Positions 56,117-64,000 of a DNA stretch of 64,000 nt are shown here, piece by piece. The notes under the pieces were generated by a model. It ran no database searches. It saw only the letters and a program-made list of their open reading frames with translations, and was not told the origin of the DNA. The position numbers and the translations under genes were made by a program. The first letter of the stretch is position 1. Every line of letters starts with the position of its first letter. The DNA comes from Pseudozyma flocculosa PF-1 (taxonomy: Eukaryota; Basidiomycota; Ustilaginomycetes; Ustilaginales; Ustilaginaceae), in the NCBI RefSeq assembly GCF_000417875.1, contig NW_006920872.1, positions 292,197 to 356,196 of the forward strand, written 5' to 3'.

Positions 56117-59100
56117 TCACCATCTCTCCGGCCTTGGTGGCCGCTCGCTCCGCTGCGACTGGCCGTCCTCTCTCCGCACCTGATCCTCATACTTCGACCT
56201 CCTCGGCCCGTTTCTCTCTCCACCCTCCGAGCCGTACTCGTCTCGCTCCCACCGACTCGCTTGGCCGCCTCTTAGGCCCTGCTCCGCATCCTCGAGGGAG
56301 CGCCTCTCGTCCCTCTTGGTCTCCTTCCAGCTCTTCTTCTGCAGCGCCTCGTCGGCGTCGGCGTCCCTGCCGAGCGCCCTCAGCCTCCTCGCGCGTCCAA
56401 AGCGGATGCCCTCGAGGCAGAACTCGATGCCGTCCTCCATCTTGGTCTTGCGCTCCTCAACCTCCTGCCGGTAGCAGAAGGCGAGCGGGAAGCGGTACGA
56501 GAGCCAGAGGTAGAGCGAGAGCGAGCGGTGCAGCGACTCGAGCAGCATCAGCGTGTTGGAGTTGAGCAGCGGGTGGTCGGACGCCAGGTGCGACGCGAGC
56601 GGCTCGGCTTCAATCATTCTGCGCTCCTCGGCCGACTTGGCGCCCTTTAGCTTGTCGCCCCGATGCCTCCGCGCCTCGCCCATCGCATCGAGCGTCAGCT
56701 TCTCGACCTCGAGCGTACCGAGATCGGCGCTGCAGGCGTCAAACTTGACCAGGTTGCCCCGCGAAAACAGCCGCACGCAGCTGGCCAGGAATGCCATCAG
56801 CCGCTCGTCGCGCGTGTTGGCGGGGGCGTTGCCGAACTTCTCACGCTCCTGCAGCGTCAGCAGGTTGCTCGAGGCCGCCTCGACGAGCGGAGAGATGCTC
56901 CGCTGCTGCGAAAAGTCCGAGAGGAAGAACGACTTCGGATCCACCCGCGCCAGCAGCGAGACGTCGCCGTAGATCTTGTCCAGAGGCCTGAACTCGGTCT
57001 GCGCGGGTTCCCCGGCTGCCGCCGACGAAGACGCCTCGCTCGCATCTTCGGTGACGTCCACAACCCTCTCGGCGGGAGTCGGAGTGGCAGAGGCGGGCAG
57101 GAGCGCGGAGAGGTCCGCCATCGCATCGCTCGAGGGCTGGATGGCCGCCTGCTCGATGGGAACCACCGGCGCAGCGAGGGCCTCGCGCAGCATCTCGAGC
57201 TCGTTGGCGTTGCGCGTCGTCACGATGCCGCCGTCCGGCTCGTCGCTCTCCCGCTTGGTTCCGTACCGCCCAGCTCGGCCGGCAATCTGCTTGATCTGCG
57301 ACGTCGACATGGCCACCGTCTCTTTGCCGTTCCACTTTGTCAAGGTGTCGAAGATGACGCGCTTGATCTTGAGGTTGAGGCCCATGCCGATGGCGTCGCT
57401 CGCCACCATGACGTCGAGCTTGCCCTCGTTGAAGAGCTTGGCCTGCTCGCTCTTGGTCTCGGGCGGCAGGGCGCCGTAGGCGACGGCGCAGCGCAGCTTC
57501 GTCTTCTGCTCGATTTCGCGCTTCAGGTTGAAGATACCCGACCGGCTGAAGGCGACGACGCAGTCTCCCTTCTGCACCTTGGTCAGGTCGCCGTCGAGCG
57601 ACTCGTCGGCGATGCTGAGGGGCGTCAGCCGCTGGTACTCGTGGACATACACCTCGTCGCCACAAGCCTCGGCGATGCGGCGGATCAGCGGCACGGTCGA
57701 CGCCTCTCCGCACAGGTGGATCTCCTTGGCCGGTAAGCCGATGACGGCGTCGGTCCAGGCGTATCCGCGCTGACGGTCGCCAATCATCTGGATCTCGTCA
57801 ATGACGGCGACATCCCAGGCCCGTTGGAGGTTGACCATCTCGACGGTGCACGAGTAGAGGCCTGCCAGCGGGTCGACGGTCCTCTGCTCCTCTCCGGTGA
57901 CCAGGTTGCAGGCTCGTGGCGGCACGCCGGGCGAGATGGTGCCTTGGTTGAAGCGCTCCCACACCTCGTGGGCCAGCAGGCGGAGCGGACCGGCAAATAC
58001 GCCCGTCCGAGCCTTGGAGAGTGCGACGAGGGCGCCGTGCGTCTTGCCAGAGTTGGTTGGGCCAATGTGCAGGTGGATCTGGCGGGTGAGGGTTCGGGCC
58101 AGCGGGTAGTTGTAGGTCGGCAGGCGAAGATCGGTCGACTTGCGCAGGAGCGACAGCTGCGATAGCGTCGCCCTCAGCACCTCGCGGTCGACAGCTGCCG
58201 CCGAGTCGGAGGCTGAGATGTCACGGACGTGGACCTCAACCCAATCGATGAACGCCGACATGCAGGTCCGGGGCAGGCACGCGTCTTCCTCGATGGCATA
58301 CGAGTCCCGGATCGCATCGATGTCGGCAGTGAAGTACTCGCCGTTGGGCGGCTCCGCAATCGCGCCCGGCTTGAAGCGGCGGCCATACGGCACGCCGGGC
58401 GTCAAGGTCTTTTGCCTGACCTTGGCGCGGATGTAGCCCTTGGCCTTCTGTGCCCAGGTCCAGTAGAGGTGGGCGATGATCTCGTTGTCGGTGAGCGTCT
58501 TCTTGCGGTGGGTCGTGAAGGTCCCTGGCAGAGCTTCGAGGCGCTCGAGCACTAACCAGGCCGTGCGCGCCGAGATGCCGTAGTTCCTGAGCCTCGGGAC
58601 GATGTCTGGCCGCTCGCGGAGCGCGTCGATCTGCGCCGCCAGCTTGTCGCCCATCTCGATGCGCTCAGGCCGGGTGGGGACGGGGAAGCCTGTGAAGACG
58701 AAGGGCTTCCTGTAGTTGGGGTCTGCCTGTCGCTTCTTCTTTTCGAGCTTCTTTTGCTTGCGTGCCGCAAACTTGGGGTCGGGCGCGGTGGGGTCGCCGA
58801 GCACCTGGCCGGGCTTCTTGGGAGCGAAAGTCATGGTGAACTTTGTGGTGCGGGAGTTGGGCTGCCGCTGTGTGGGCTGGGCAAAGATGGTGCGGAGGGA
58901 CTCGTCGATGGGGCGGGCATGCTGACCCTCGGGATCGTCTTCCTTGCCGGCGAGGGCCGACCGTGTGTGCACTGTCCGCAGCAACGCTGGGCAGCCGGAG
59001 CTGGACCCGGTACGGAGGCAGGAGCCGTGGCTAGGCCGACTTGTGGCTGTCGATATCGCCCTGGCTGCTTGCGATGATGAGGGATGCGCCCTCGGTGCTC

Positions 59101-59194
59101 TGGACCGCAGTGATGCCGCCGAGCATGACCAGACGCGGTTCATCATGGCGGTCGAGGCCGAGGAGGCCGACGCAGACGCTCTCCTCGACAGCAT
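56117..59194 (-). CDS. SUV3: Mitochondrial ATP-dependent RNA helicase SUV3
   Basis: Ski2-like helicase of the mitochondrial degradosome. Single exon, 1025 residues. Start chosen at MLSRRASASASSASTAMMNR, which opens a Ser/Arg/Ala-rich, acid-free presequence; upstream frame has no plausible Met. The core has Walker A HLHIGPTNSGKTHGALVAL (about 383), motif Ia AGPLRLLAHEVWERF, DEIQ box WDVAVIDEIQMIGDRQRGYA (about 465), LHLCGE-like EIHLCGEASTV, DVMVASDAIGMGLNL and motif VI QIKQIAGRAGRYG (about 638). The C-terminal SUV3 domain (LHRSLSLYLWLSYRFPLAFC) is present. It is followed by an Arg/Glu-rich charged tail of about 100 residues. There is also a basic insert before the core (AARKQKKLEKKKRQADP). Divergent from DPH6. 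Confidence 0.94.
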   Translation of the reverse strand: MLSRRASASASSASTAMMNRVWSCSAASLRSRAPRAHPSSSQAARAISTATSRPSHGSCLRTGSSSGCPALLRTVHTRSALAGKEDDPEGQHARPIDESLRTIFAQPTQRQPNSRTTKFTMTFAPKKPGQVLGDPTAPDPKFAARKQKKLEKKKRQADPNYRKPFVFTGFPVPTRPERIEMGDKLAAQIDALRERPDIVPRLRNYGISARTAWLVLERLEALPGTFTTHRKKTLTDNEIIAHLYWTWAQKAKGYIRAKVRQKTLTPGVPYGRRFKPGAIAEPPNGEYFTADIDAIRDSYAIEEDACLPRTCMSAFIDWVEVHVRDISASDSAAAVDREVLRATLSQLSLLRKSTDLRLPTYNYPLARTLTRQIHLHIGPTNSGKTHGALVALSKARTGVFAGPLRLLAHEVWERFNQGTISPGVPPRACNLVTGEEQRTVDPLAGLYSCTVEMVNLQRAWDVAVIDEIQMIGDRQRGYAWTDAVIGLPAKEIHLCGEASTVPLIRRIAEACGDEVYVHEYQRLTPLSIADESLDGDLTKVQKGDCVVAFSRSGIFNLKREIEQKTKLRCAVAYGALPPETKSEQAKLFNEGKLDVMVASDAIGMGLNLKIKRVIFDTLTKWNGKETVAMSTSQIKQIAGRAGRYGTKRESDEPDGGIVTTRNANELEMLREALAAPVVPIEQAAIQPSSDAMADLSALLPASATPTPAERVVDVTEDASEASSSAAAGEPAQTEFRPLDKIYGDVSLLARVDPKSFFLSDFSQQRSISPLVEAASSNLLTLQEREKFGNAPANTRDERLMAFLASCVRLFSRGNLVKFDACSADLGTLEVEKLTLDAMGEARRHRGDKLKGAKSAEERRMIEAEPLASHLASDHPLLNSNTLMLLESLHRSLSLYLWLSYRFPLAFCYRQEVEERKTKMEDGIEFCLEGIRFGRARRLRALGRDADADEALQKKSWKETKRDERRSLEDAEQGLRGGQASRWERDEYGSEGGERNGPRRSKYEDQVRREDGQSQRSERPPRPERW

Positions 59195-59660
59195 GACCAC
59201 GCCGATGTGACGACAGCCTAGGAGCCCAGTCGTCGGATCGCTTCCCGAGTTGCGTGCGAGGGCGGCGGGCGAGGACTGAAAGGGGAGGGGAAGGTATGTC
59301 GGGCGCCGGTGAGTGTGATGCAGGATGGCGTGAAAGGATCGAGGTGATGGACGCCGGTGGCAAAGACGACCGAGCCAGACGAGCAAACCTCGGTCATCGG
59401 AAGAAAGGCGAGGCGGGCCCGCGGGCGAAGAAAAAGTTTGCGGGCGGGCAGAAGAGCGGCGTGTGGAGGAGCAGGCGCAGCCAGCCGAGCTCGTTGCCCT
59501 GCTCCCTCGACTGTCTGGCCTGCCTCCGCCCTTCGCTCGACCCGGCACCATCCGTCGGCCGCTGCCCTGCATCGCTCCCTCCCCTTGTCAGCTTTCTTTC
59601 TTCGCTTCCCGTCGCCGTCGCCCTCACCGCCGATCGGAGTGGTTCAGGAGCTCAGTAACC
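59195..59660. promoter_or_regulatory. Divergent promoter SUV3 / DPH6
   Basis: 466 bp between head-to-head start codons. CT-rich just before the DPH6 ATG. No TATA box seen. Both frames running through it lack sensible protein features. Confidence 0.5.
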
Positions 59661-61380
59661 ATGAAGGTGGTCGGTCTGCTGTCTGGCGGCAAGGACAGCT
59701 GCTACAACCTGTGCCACTGCGTCAAGAATGGTCACGAGCTCGTGGCGCTGGCCACGCTGGCGCCGCCGGCCTCGACCGATGAGCTCGACTCGTACATGTA
59801 CCAGACCGTGGGCCACGATGCGGTGCACCTCGTCGCAGCCGCCATGGACCTGCCGCTCTACCGCCATCAGATCAGCGGCACTGCCGTCAACCAGGCCGCC
59901 GAGTACGGAAGCCGCCGACCGCCGGGCGAGGCCGGCGCCGACGCCGATACCGACGCGGACGGCGCCGATGAGCCGTCGGATGAGCCGTCGGACGAGACCG
60001 AGGACCTGTACCGTCTGCTGATGCAGGTCAAGCGGCACCACCCGGACGTAGAGGCGGTGAGCGTGGGCGCGATCCTCTCAAACTACCAGCGCGTCCGGGT
60101 CGAGCACGTCGCTCTGCGCGCCTCGCTCGCCCTGCTGCCCCTCACCTTCCTCTGGCAGCGCTCGCAGCCCGAGCTCTACGACGAGATGATCCAGGCCGGG
60201 ATGACGTCGATCCTCATCAAGGTCGCCGGGATAGGTCTCGAGGAGCGCGACCTGGGCAAGACGCTCCACCAGATGCGGCACAAGCTCTGGAAGCTCCACG
60301 ACCTCTACGGCGCCCACGTCTGCGGCGAGGGCGGCGAGTACGAGACCCTCACCCTCGACAGCCCGCTCTTCAAGAAGCGCATCGAGATTCAAGAGACCGA
60401 GACCGTGATCCACTCCGACTCTGGCTTCGGCAGCGTCAGCTACCTGAGAATCAAGCGCGCCGCCCTCGTCGACAAAGAGCTCACCGCCGACCTAGAGGCG
60501 ACCACGATCCCCGACGATCTGGACGCGCTCAGCAAGAGGACGCTCCAGGCCATCGGATCGGCTGAAACATCAAGTGCCGGCGGCAGCACAGCCCAACGAG
60601 GCCAGATCGCAGCAGACGGGCTGGGCCGACTAGCCGTCGACCAGGAGACCGTCGTTGGCAAGCTAAAGCCTTCGCTGACGAGGCGAGGGAGATGGATGAG
60701 CATCAACAATGTCGACGGTATCGATGCCGCCGAGTCATCGCTCGAGGAAGAAGTGGTGACCGCCTTCCGCAGGGTGAAATCCCTGCTGTCCGGCCAGACG
60801 CCTCCGCTCGACCTCACCCATCTCACCCACATCAACCTCTACCTCTCTTCCCAGTCCCTCTTCCCGACCATCAACGCCATCTACAAGCGGCACTTTGGGT
60901 CCTCGCCTCCGACGCGCGCCTGCATCGCCGTGCGGCCTACATCCTCGGCTCGCTTCCACCTCTCGGCCGTGGCGTTCGACGACCTCTCCCCGTCCTCCGG
61001 CGCTACACCCCTGCCAGAGAGGAAGGCGCTCCACGTCCAAGGCCGGTCCTACTGGGCGCCCGCCAACATCGGGCCCTACTCGCAGGCCGTCACGATAGGC
61101 GAGAGGATCTTGATCGCGGGTCAGATTGGACTCAGGCCCAAGGACCTCTCTCTGCCGGACGTAGCTGAAGGTCTCTCTGCCCATCAGGCCGCGGGCCTAC
61201 AGTGCACGCTGGCCATGCAGCACGCGCGCCGCATCTTTCACGCCACGCTCGAGTCCCGCCTGGGTCGAGGCTGGATGGACGGCGGCATCTGCTGGCTCGA
61301 CGAGAGCGTCGATGTCGAGATGGCGCGACGGTGCTGGGCCGCCCAGTTCGAGGCGCAACCGCGCGAATCGAGCGACGGCA

Positions 61381-61414
<34 letters not shown>

Positions 61415-62188
61415 AGGGCAAGGGCAAGGGTGTTGGCTTGCACCGCACGCTGTCTTTTCGTCGGGTGCATCCATCGCTCCGCCCATGATCTTTGCGACGC
61501 TGCCCAGCGGCAACCTGCCTCGATCGGCCAAGGTAGAATGGCAGGTAACGGCGCATACTGGCCGCAGCGTATCGCGGGACGTTACGGGCGAGCTTGTTTC
61601 ACCATCGCCTCTCTCGACTGCTACGAGTGGACAGGTCGATGACGATGACGATGATGACGACGATGACGGAGAAGCGGACGTTCCGACCTTACAACGCGGC
61701 TCGATCGTCTGCGGTACCGATCAGGTGCGCTGCGACGTGGCGCGCCTCTGGTCGAGACGGGGCGGCTCTTCATTCGGCATTGCCTCCTTCTTCCCATCTC
61801 CGCCTCCCGCCGCGGCCGCCTCGGAGGCGGAGACGGAGCAAGGAGACGATACCGCGATCGGGCAGGCACGGGCCGACGTCGAGCAGCGTGCGTTTGCGAA
61901 AGCGCTGCTCTACGTCGATGGGACGGACCTCCAGGCTGGTAAGTCGATGCTGGACATTGCTGTTTTTTTCGGTCGGGATGGTGTCGTCGCTCATCCTCCA
62001 TCTTCTCCTCTTCCTCATCGTCACGCTCTGAAGCTTTCGGTCTGCTTCGGCAGCTCTTCCCCGCCGCAAAGACAGACGAGATCAACGCCATCCCCGTCTC
62101 CCGACTCCACGCCTTCCCAGTATCCGCATCGGCCGGTCTCGACCTGCTCGTCACGGCCGCATTCGCCCTCGTTTGGCATGGCGTATGA
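59661..62188 (+). CDS. DPH6: Diphthine--ammonia ligase with RidA-like C-terminal domains
   Basis: Catalyses the last step of diphthamide synthesis on translation elongation factor 2. Exons are 59661-61938 and 62034-62188 (810 residues). The 95-bp intron runs GTAAGT to TGAAG; acceptor 62033 is the one that restores frame. The N-terminus MKVVGLLSGGKDSCYNLCHC carries the N-type PP-loop SGGKDS. Then come LATLAPP, DSYMYQTVGH, VSVGAILSNYQRVRVEHVA, EMIQAGMTSILIKVAGIGLE and GAHVCGEGGEYETLTLDSPL, all diagnostic. Two YjgF/RidA-like modules follow at about 380 (LTHLTHINLYLSSQSLF) and 463 (YWAPANIGPYSQAVTIGERI), as in yeast Dph6. The region after them contains an Asp run near 61384-61415. The protein ends FALVWHGV. 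Confidence 0.93.
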
Positions 62189-62291
62189 AGCTTGCATTCA
62201 TCCAGCGCAGCCTAGCAGCACAGGCCTGCGTCGTGACAACCGAATCCAACACTGCCGTCCACCCACATTCCTCTCCGCTTCCGTCCCATCC

Positions 62292-64000
62292 TCAGGGCGC
62301 CCCGCCGGGCGTGAGGGTGTCGACCATCTCGCGGAACTGGGCCACGATCTGCGCCTCTTTCTTGGCCTTTTCCTCGGCCTGCATCTTGAGGATGCTCCGC
62401 TTTTCCTCTGCGCTGATGACCTGGTTCTCCTTGCGGATGCGCACCGCGTTCATCCTGCGGTGTCGGCTGCCGCTCATGACGAAGCCGGCCTTTTCGTAGG
62501 CCTCAATCTGCTCGGGCGTCAGGCCAATCTCACCACGCCGCGGGATGCGCTTGCCCTCCTGCAGGAAGGCGGCCATGGCCGAGCCTTCGCCCGGGCGCAG
62601 CGCGCCTCCGTACGCGCGCGGGTCGATGGGCTTGCCGTCGTCGGCGACGGGGAGCTGCGGTCCCACCTCTTCCTCGTCATCGTCGTCTTCGTCGTCGTGA
62701 CCATCGCCGCCGCGGCCCTTGCCCTTCTTGGCCCGCTTCAGCCCGCGCTCCCACTCGTCCCGATTTTCGTCGTAGCGGTCCAGCTCGTCGTCGATATCCT
62801 TGCCGTCGGCACCTCGGCTGCGCGACCGCTTCGAGGCGCTCCTCGATCTGTGGCGGCGATGCGCTGAGCGATCCGATGAAGACGACTCGTCCGACGAAAC
62901 GGACCTCGAGCGCGGCCGCGCCGAACGGCTGCGAGTGCTGCGTCGCCTCTCTCGGTCCTCCTTGGCATCCTCGCTGCGATGCCTGTCGGAGCGGGATCGA
63001 GGTCGATCCTCCCTGTCATGCGAAGACCGATGGTGACGATGGCGGTGGTGCTTGCTGCTCCGGCTCTTGTGCCTTCTGTCTTCGTCGTCGTCGTAGTCGT
63101 CGCTCCTGTCGCTCTCGCTCTCGTCGTCGCTGTCGTCCCTTCGCCTCTTGGACGAGCTGCTGGTGTGCTTGCTCCTCGAGCTGTGGTGGCGGCGGGAGCT
63201 CGAGTGGCGGTCGCGGTCTCGGTGCGAGCTGCTGCTGCTCTTGTGCTTGTGCCGGCTGGACGAGTGCTTCGACGACCGGCCCTTGCTCTTTCGCTTCCGC
63301 TCCCTCTCCTTCTCGCGCTCATCCTCCGAGTCCGGCAGGGGTGACTTGGGCGACGGCGGCCAGATGGACAGGGTCGATGCTTTCCGCTGCTGATTGCGGC
63401 TCTCGAAAAAGCTTCCGTCCGTAGCGTCGCCAAATTGCGGAGGGCCCCTCCTCCAGCCTCCTCCGGCGCCGCCATCCTGGCCACCCGATTCGAGGGGGCC
63501 GCCGTTCCGCGGAGGGTACATGTTGCCAGCACGAGCGTCTTGGTCCCTTCGAGGAGGCTCGTAGCGGTCTTCGTAGGGGCGAGGCGGCCCGTCGAAGCGC
63601 GGTGGCGGCGGTGGCGGCCGGGAGTAGTCGCCTCGGCGCTGGGTGTCGTGTGAGTCGTAGCTGGGCGACGGTCGGCGCGCCCTTCCGCCCTCGCCGCGAG
63701 GGGAGCGATCCCTGTAGCTTCGGTCGCGATCATCGTCGTCCCGATCCCGGCCTCGACTGCTGCCGTCGTAGCCGTAGCCGTCGCCGTCGCCGTCGCCACG
63801 TCTGTCGGAGAATCGTCGATCTCGCCCGTCATCGTCGCCGCCACGGCTGCGGTCGCCTCCGTCGTCCCTAGACCTCTTTGACTCGAGCAGCCGCTCCCTG
63901 AGCTGCCTCTCGCGATCTACGTCGCGGCTGCTTCCAAAGTCGCGCTCCTGGCGCTGCAGATGGGGTGGTGGGCCTCGGACAAAAGTGGAGCCGGCGTTGC
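62292..64000 (-). CDS. NKAP: NKAP-domain SR-rich protein, 5' end beyond the window
   Basis: Nuclear protein linked to splicing and transcription in other eukaryotes. The frame is open without a stop from the right edge to the stop at 62292-62294, so the true start lies outside. The visible 569 residues begin with a DRD/RGD-rich low-complexity region. A long SR/RS/KH tract follows (for example SKHSSSRHKHKSSSSSHRDR). The conserved NKAP C-terminal domain is VGPQLPVADDGKPIDPRAYG, GGALRPGEGSAMAAFLQEGK, RIPRRGEIGLTPEQIEAYEK and FVMSGSRHRRMNAVRIRKEN. It ends with a helical ISAEEKRSILKMQAEEKAKK. It is tail-to-tail with DPH6, with only 103 bp between stop codons. Confidence 0.9.
   Translation of the reverse strand, partial: NAGSTFVRGPPPHLQRQERDFGSSRDVDRERQLRERLLESKRSRDDGGDRSRGGDDDGRDRRFSDRRGDGDGDGYGYDGSSRGRDRDDDDRDRSYRDRSPRGEGGRARRPSPSYDSHDTQRRGDYSRPPPPPPRFDGPPRPYEDRYEPPRRDQDARAGNMYPPRNGGPLESGGQDGGAGGGWRRGPPQFGDATDGSFFESRNQQRKASTLSIWPPSPKSPLPDSEDEREKERERKRKSKGRSSKHSSSRHKHKSSSSSHRDRDRHSSSRRHHSSRSKHTSSSSKRRRDDSDDESESDRSDDYDDDEDRRHKSRSSKHHRHRHHRSSHDREDRPRSRSDRHRSEDAKEDRERRRSTRSRSARPRSRSVSSDESSSSDRSAHRRHRSRSASKRSRSRGADGKDIDDELDRYDENRDEWERGLKRAKKGKGRGGDGHDDEDDDDEEEVGPQLPVADDGKPIDPRAYGGALRPGEGSAMAAFLQEGKRIPRRGEIGLTPEQIEAYEKAGFVMSGSRHRRMNAVRIRKENQVISAEEKRSILKMQAEEKAKKEAQIVAQFREMVDTLTPGGAP

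Noticed and set aside
56663..57736. Open frame of 357 codons on the plus strand opposite SUV3
   Set aside because: Antisense of the helicase core with no sensible protein features.
59195..59572. N-terminal extension of SUV3 upstream of MLSRRASAS
   Set aside because: No suitable ATG, and the MLSRRASAS start already gives a good mitochondrial presequence.
1..64000. Transposon, viral or CRISPR sequence
   Set aside because: No transposase, reverse transcriptase, integrase or capsid-like protein, no terminal repeats around coding sequence, and no spaced direct-repeat array were seen.

Overview
The window is nuclear DNA of a GC-rich basidiomycete fungus. Evidence: protein genes split by short introns (mostly 80-170 bp, GTGAGT/GTAAGT donors, CAG/AAG acceptors), a class I hydrophobin, an ERT1/AcuK-type gluconeogenesis regulator, fungal-style SUV3, TFIIIC and DPH6 genes, and compact divergent or tail-to-tail gene pairs. 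Gene structures and the Ser/Ala/Asp-rich low-complexity inserts look like Ustilaginomycotina (smut relatives), but that placement is inference. I see no transposon coding sequence, tRNA, rRNA, CRISPR array, bacterial operon or viral gene.

Layout, left to right. An OTU-family deubiquitinase (minus) runs off the left edge. A basic RS-like nuclear protein gene (plus) is damaged by a gap and a frameshift. Then come a coiled-coil protein fused to a degenerate short-chain-dehydrogenase fold (plus), a MICOS subunit (minus), a hydrophobin (minus) and ribosomal protein eL28 with two unusually long introns (minus). An F-box/WD40/UIM protein (plus) faces the TFIIIC B-block subunit (minus) tail to tail. 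Mitochondrial uS17 (plus) is followed by a 345-base N gap inside a GA microsatellite. A PEX11-like protein (plus) converges on ERT1 (minus). After a gene-free region come the PP2A methyltransferase PPM1 (minus), an AsaB/CmcJ-type oxygenase (plus), a FIT/Scs3 lipid phosphatase (plus) and a LrgA-LrgB fusion carrier (minus). After another gene-free region, SUV3 (minus) and DPH6 (plus) diverge, and an NKAP-domain SR protein (minus) runs off the right edge.

Most genes are housekeeping: ubiquitin (OTU, F-box), mitochondria (MICOS, uS17m, SUV3), translation (eL28, DPH6), transcription and splicing (TFC3, NKAP), PP2A regulation, lipid droplet/ER (FIT) and peroxisome (PEX11). There is no co-regulated cluster. 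Three gene-free stretches of 3.7-4.9 kb each lie upstream of a minus-strand gene (hydrophobin, ERT1, LrgAB) and carry simple repeats, perfect hairpins and recurring GTACCG elements.

The most notable observations are a predicted one-nucleotide exon in the FIT gene, an in-frame 99-bp intron bounded by a 9-bp direct repeat, the coiled-coil/SDR pseudo-enzyme fusion, the fungal LrgA-LrgB fusion, and paired perfect hairpins in an eL28 intron. Exon boundaries were found by eye from splice consensus and reading-frame continuity; none is supported by transcripts here.
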